Positions 5,876 to 7,163 of a DNA stretch of 7,163 nt are shown piece after piece. The notes beneath the pieces were generated by a model, which was not told where the DNA came from, made no database searches, and worked only from the letters and a program-made list of their open reading frames with translations. Origin of the DNA: Chersky-822 sp035509195. GTDB taxonomy: Bacteria; Actinomycetota; Actinomycetes; Streptosporangiales; Streptosporangiaceae. Location of the stretch: NCBI GenBank assembly GCA_035509195.1, contig DATJLT010000386.1, positions 1-7,163 of the forward strand, in the 5' to 3' direction. Position 1 is the stretch's first letter; every line of letters begins with the position of its first letter. Both the position numbers and the translations under genes were made by a program.

Positions 5876-7027
5876 GTGCAGATACTACGAGCCTTTCGCC
5901 TGACCGTGCTCCTTGCCGGGATTAGCCTGCAAGCCAGCGGCCTGTACTTCGGCGCGTTTGCTGGCGAACCTTCCGTGCCGATCCGCTTTGTCCGGCTAAC
6001 CGCATACCGCCATCTCGCGTTGCCTGACGCCGGCAATCCCGGAGGCCACTTCTATGTACCGCCCGCCGGCCTCGCCGTGAACACCAATCACCCTGATCAC
6101 GTGATCGGCGATGGCACGCCTGCGAGTTGCACCTCAGCGGCCGTAGTGCAGGCCGTCGCGGCGGGCGGGATCATCAAGTTCAATTGCGGCCGAAATCCGG
6201 TCACAATCTTGATGCAGGAGACCGCCTCGGTTCCGAACACCAGCAACGGAATCGTGCTTGACGGCGGCGGCATGGTCACGCTGAGCGGTGGCGGTGAGCG
6301 CCGGATCCTGTTTTCCGACACCTGCGCGGGCAAGTGGTCGACCGATGACTGCGTGAATCAGCCTTACCCGAAGATCGTGGTGCAGAACATCACATTCGAA
6401 GACGGCTATAACGGCACGCACGAGACGACCTGCACAGGAAACGGCCCGGCCTGCTGGTACGGCGGCGTCGACGGCGGCGGTGCCATCTACGTCGAAGGCG
6501 GCCAGTTCAAGGCGGTCAACACCAGGTTCCTGAACAATCAGTGCTACGACTATGGTCCAGATCTCGGCGGCGGTGCCATCCGGGCGCTCGCCCAGTACGA
6601 CAACGACCCTGTGTACATCACCAGCGACACGTTCATTGGCGGTAGCTGCTCTAACGGCGGCGCCCTGAGCAGCATCGATGTTAACTGGGACATACTGAAC
6701 AGCGTCTTCACTGACAACGCGGCCATCGGCTGGGGCGGTAACCCGCTTTCTCCGGGGACCAAGGGCGGAGGCAGCGGCGGTGCGATTTACAACGACGGCA
6801 TCGGTTACAGCACACTCATCGGGGGCACAGACATGAACGGCAACACCGCCGCTGAAGGCGGCGGAGCCATCTTCTATGTAGTCGATTCCGGCAAGGGCAG
6901 CCTAACGCTCGACGATTCGCACCTGCTTGACAATTCCAGCGGCCAGTTCCAGACCTTTCCTGGGATCTTCGATGACGTTGACAGCGACTTTGGTCCTCCA
7001 ATAATGATCAATTCCACCGACTCCTAG
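5876..7027 (+). CDS. Secreted right-handed parallel beta-helix protein with GGAI-type repeats
   Basis: Predicted exported protein of 383 residues. The N-terminus (ILRAFRLTVLLAGISL, with Arg at 5 and 8) is a signal peptide with likely cleavage after AFA at 27-29. The rest has parallel beta-helix features: Gly-rich GGAI/GGAL motifs at 201-204, 232-235, 261-264, 301-304 and 329-332, each associated with an F/L-x-x-N turn such as FLNN, FTDN and LLDN. These resemble polymorphic membrane protein and pectate-lyase-like repeats. Eight cysteines (85, 104, 150, 159, 186, 193, 223, 258) suit up to four disulfides outside the cell. No lyase catalytic motif is recognisable, so it may bind or cleave a polysaccharide or be structural. 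GTG is the only upstream start: a TGA lies in frame at 5867, and no ribosome binding site is visible. The TAG stop overlaps the probable left end of an insertion sequence, so the last residues may not be original, though the beta-helix appears nearly complete. Confidence 0.85.
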   Translation: MQILRAFRLTVLLAGISLQASGLYFGAFAGEPSVPIRFVRLTAYRHLALPDAGNPGGHFYVPPAGLAVNTNHPDHVIGDGTPASCTSAAVVQAVAAGGIIKFNCGRNPVTILMQETASVPNTSNGIVLDGGGMVTLSGGGERRILFSDTCAGKWSTDDCVNQPYPKIVVQNITFEDGYNGTHETTCTGNGPACWYGGVDGGGAIYVEGGQFKAVNTRFLNNQCYDYGPDLGGGAIRALAQYDNDPVYITSDTFIGGSCSNGGALSSIDVNWDILNSVFTDNAAIGWGGNPLSPGTKGGGSGGAIYNDGIGYSTLIGGTDMNGNTAAEGGGAIFYVVDSGKGSLTLDDSHLLDNSSGQFQTFPGIFDDVDSDFGPPIMINSTDS

Positions 7028-7163
7028 TGTAGCGTGTTGAAAGTTGTTTTACGGTGTGATTCGCGGGACAATGGAGCATGTCTGTTGCTCCTGCCCTGGT
7101 GCTGCGCGAGGGCGACCGGAAGAGGCTGTCCGAGCTGGCCCGGCTGCCGAGCGTGCCATCGGG
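7025..7163 (+). mobile_element. Left end of an IS630-family insertion sequence (continues off window)
   Basis: An IS630-like transposase begins at 7078. The bases between the beta-helix stop and this start are AT-richer than the surroundings (for example TGTTGAAAGTTGTTTTACGG at 7035-7054), as expected of a terminal inverted repeat plus promoter. IS630 elements insert at TA and duplicate it. Candidate junction TAs are at 7025-7026, inside the stop codon, and at 7030-7031. The exact boundary cannot be fixed without the right end. Confidence 0.55.
7078..7163 (+). CDS. IS630-family transposase, N-terminus only
   Basis: Only 28 complete codons are visible; the gene runs off the right edge. The start MSVAPALVLREGDRKRL, followed by SELARLPSVPSG, matches from memory the characteristic opening of actinobacterial IS630 transposases (VLxxGDRxxLExLxR), which leads into the helix-turn-helix DNA-binding domain. 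The DDE catalytic domain, if intact, lies outside the window. The only ribosome-binding-like sequences are GGGA at 7065-7068 and GGAG at 7073-7076, the latter very close to the ATG. The family call rests on a short segment but a distinctive one. Confidence 0.75.
   Translation, partial: MSVAPALVLREGDRKRLSELARLPSVPS

Overview
The window is GC-rich throughout, with strong third-position G/C bias, GTG starts, overlapping stop/start codons and AGGAG-type ribosome binding sites. This points to an actinobacterium. The exact genus cannot be read from the sequence. All genes seen are on the + strand.

Positions 1-4214 hold an almost complete arginine deiminase (ADI) operon in the order arcD-arcA-arcB-arcC: an AdiC/ArcD-type amino-acid antiporter (N-terminus outside the window), arginine deiminase, catabolic ornithine carbamoyltransferase and carbamate kinase. 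The antiporter should import arginine in exchange for ornithine. ArcA makes citrulline and ammonia, ArcB makes ornithine and carbamoyl phosphate, and ArcC makes ATP, CO2 and ammonia. The four genes are packed tightly (4-base overlap, 11-base gap, 4-base overlap), so they are very likely one transcript with coupled translation. Every catalytic residue checked is present.

Positions 4215-4439 are a GC-extreme intergenic stretch with inverted repeats just after arcC (possible transcription end) and no convincing gene. It is followed by a very short reading frame (30 codons, 4440-4532) with an excellent ribosome binding site, then by a single-pass membrane protein with a predicted extracytoplasmic beta-propeller (4548-5729). 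Neither has a function I can name.

Positions 5730-5875 are a relatively AT-rich intergenic region with an inverted repeat and possible promoter elements. They precede a secreted right-handed beta-helix protein with GGAI-type repeats and eight cysteines (5876-7027). Its stop codon coincides with what looks like the left end of an IS630-family insertion sequence, whose transposase starts at 7078 and runs off the window. No CRISPR array, rRNA or tRNA was seen. The ADI operon is well-known biology. The less-described parts are the mini-ORF/propeller pair and the beta-helix gene next to the insertion sequence.
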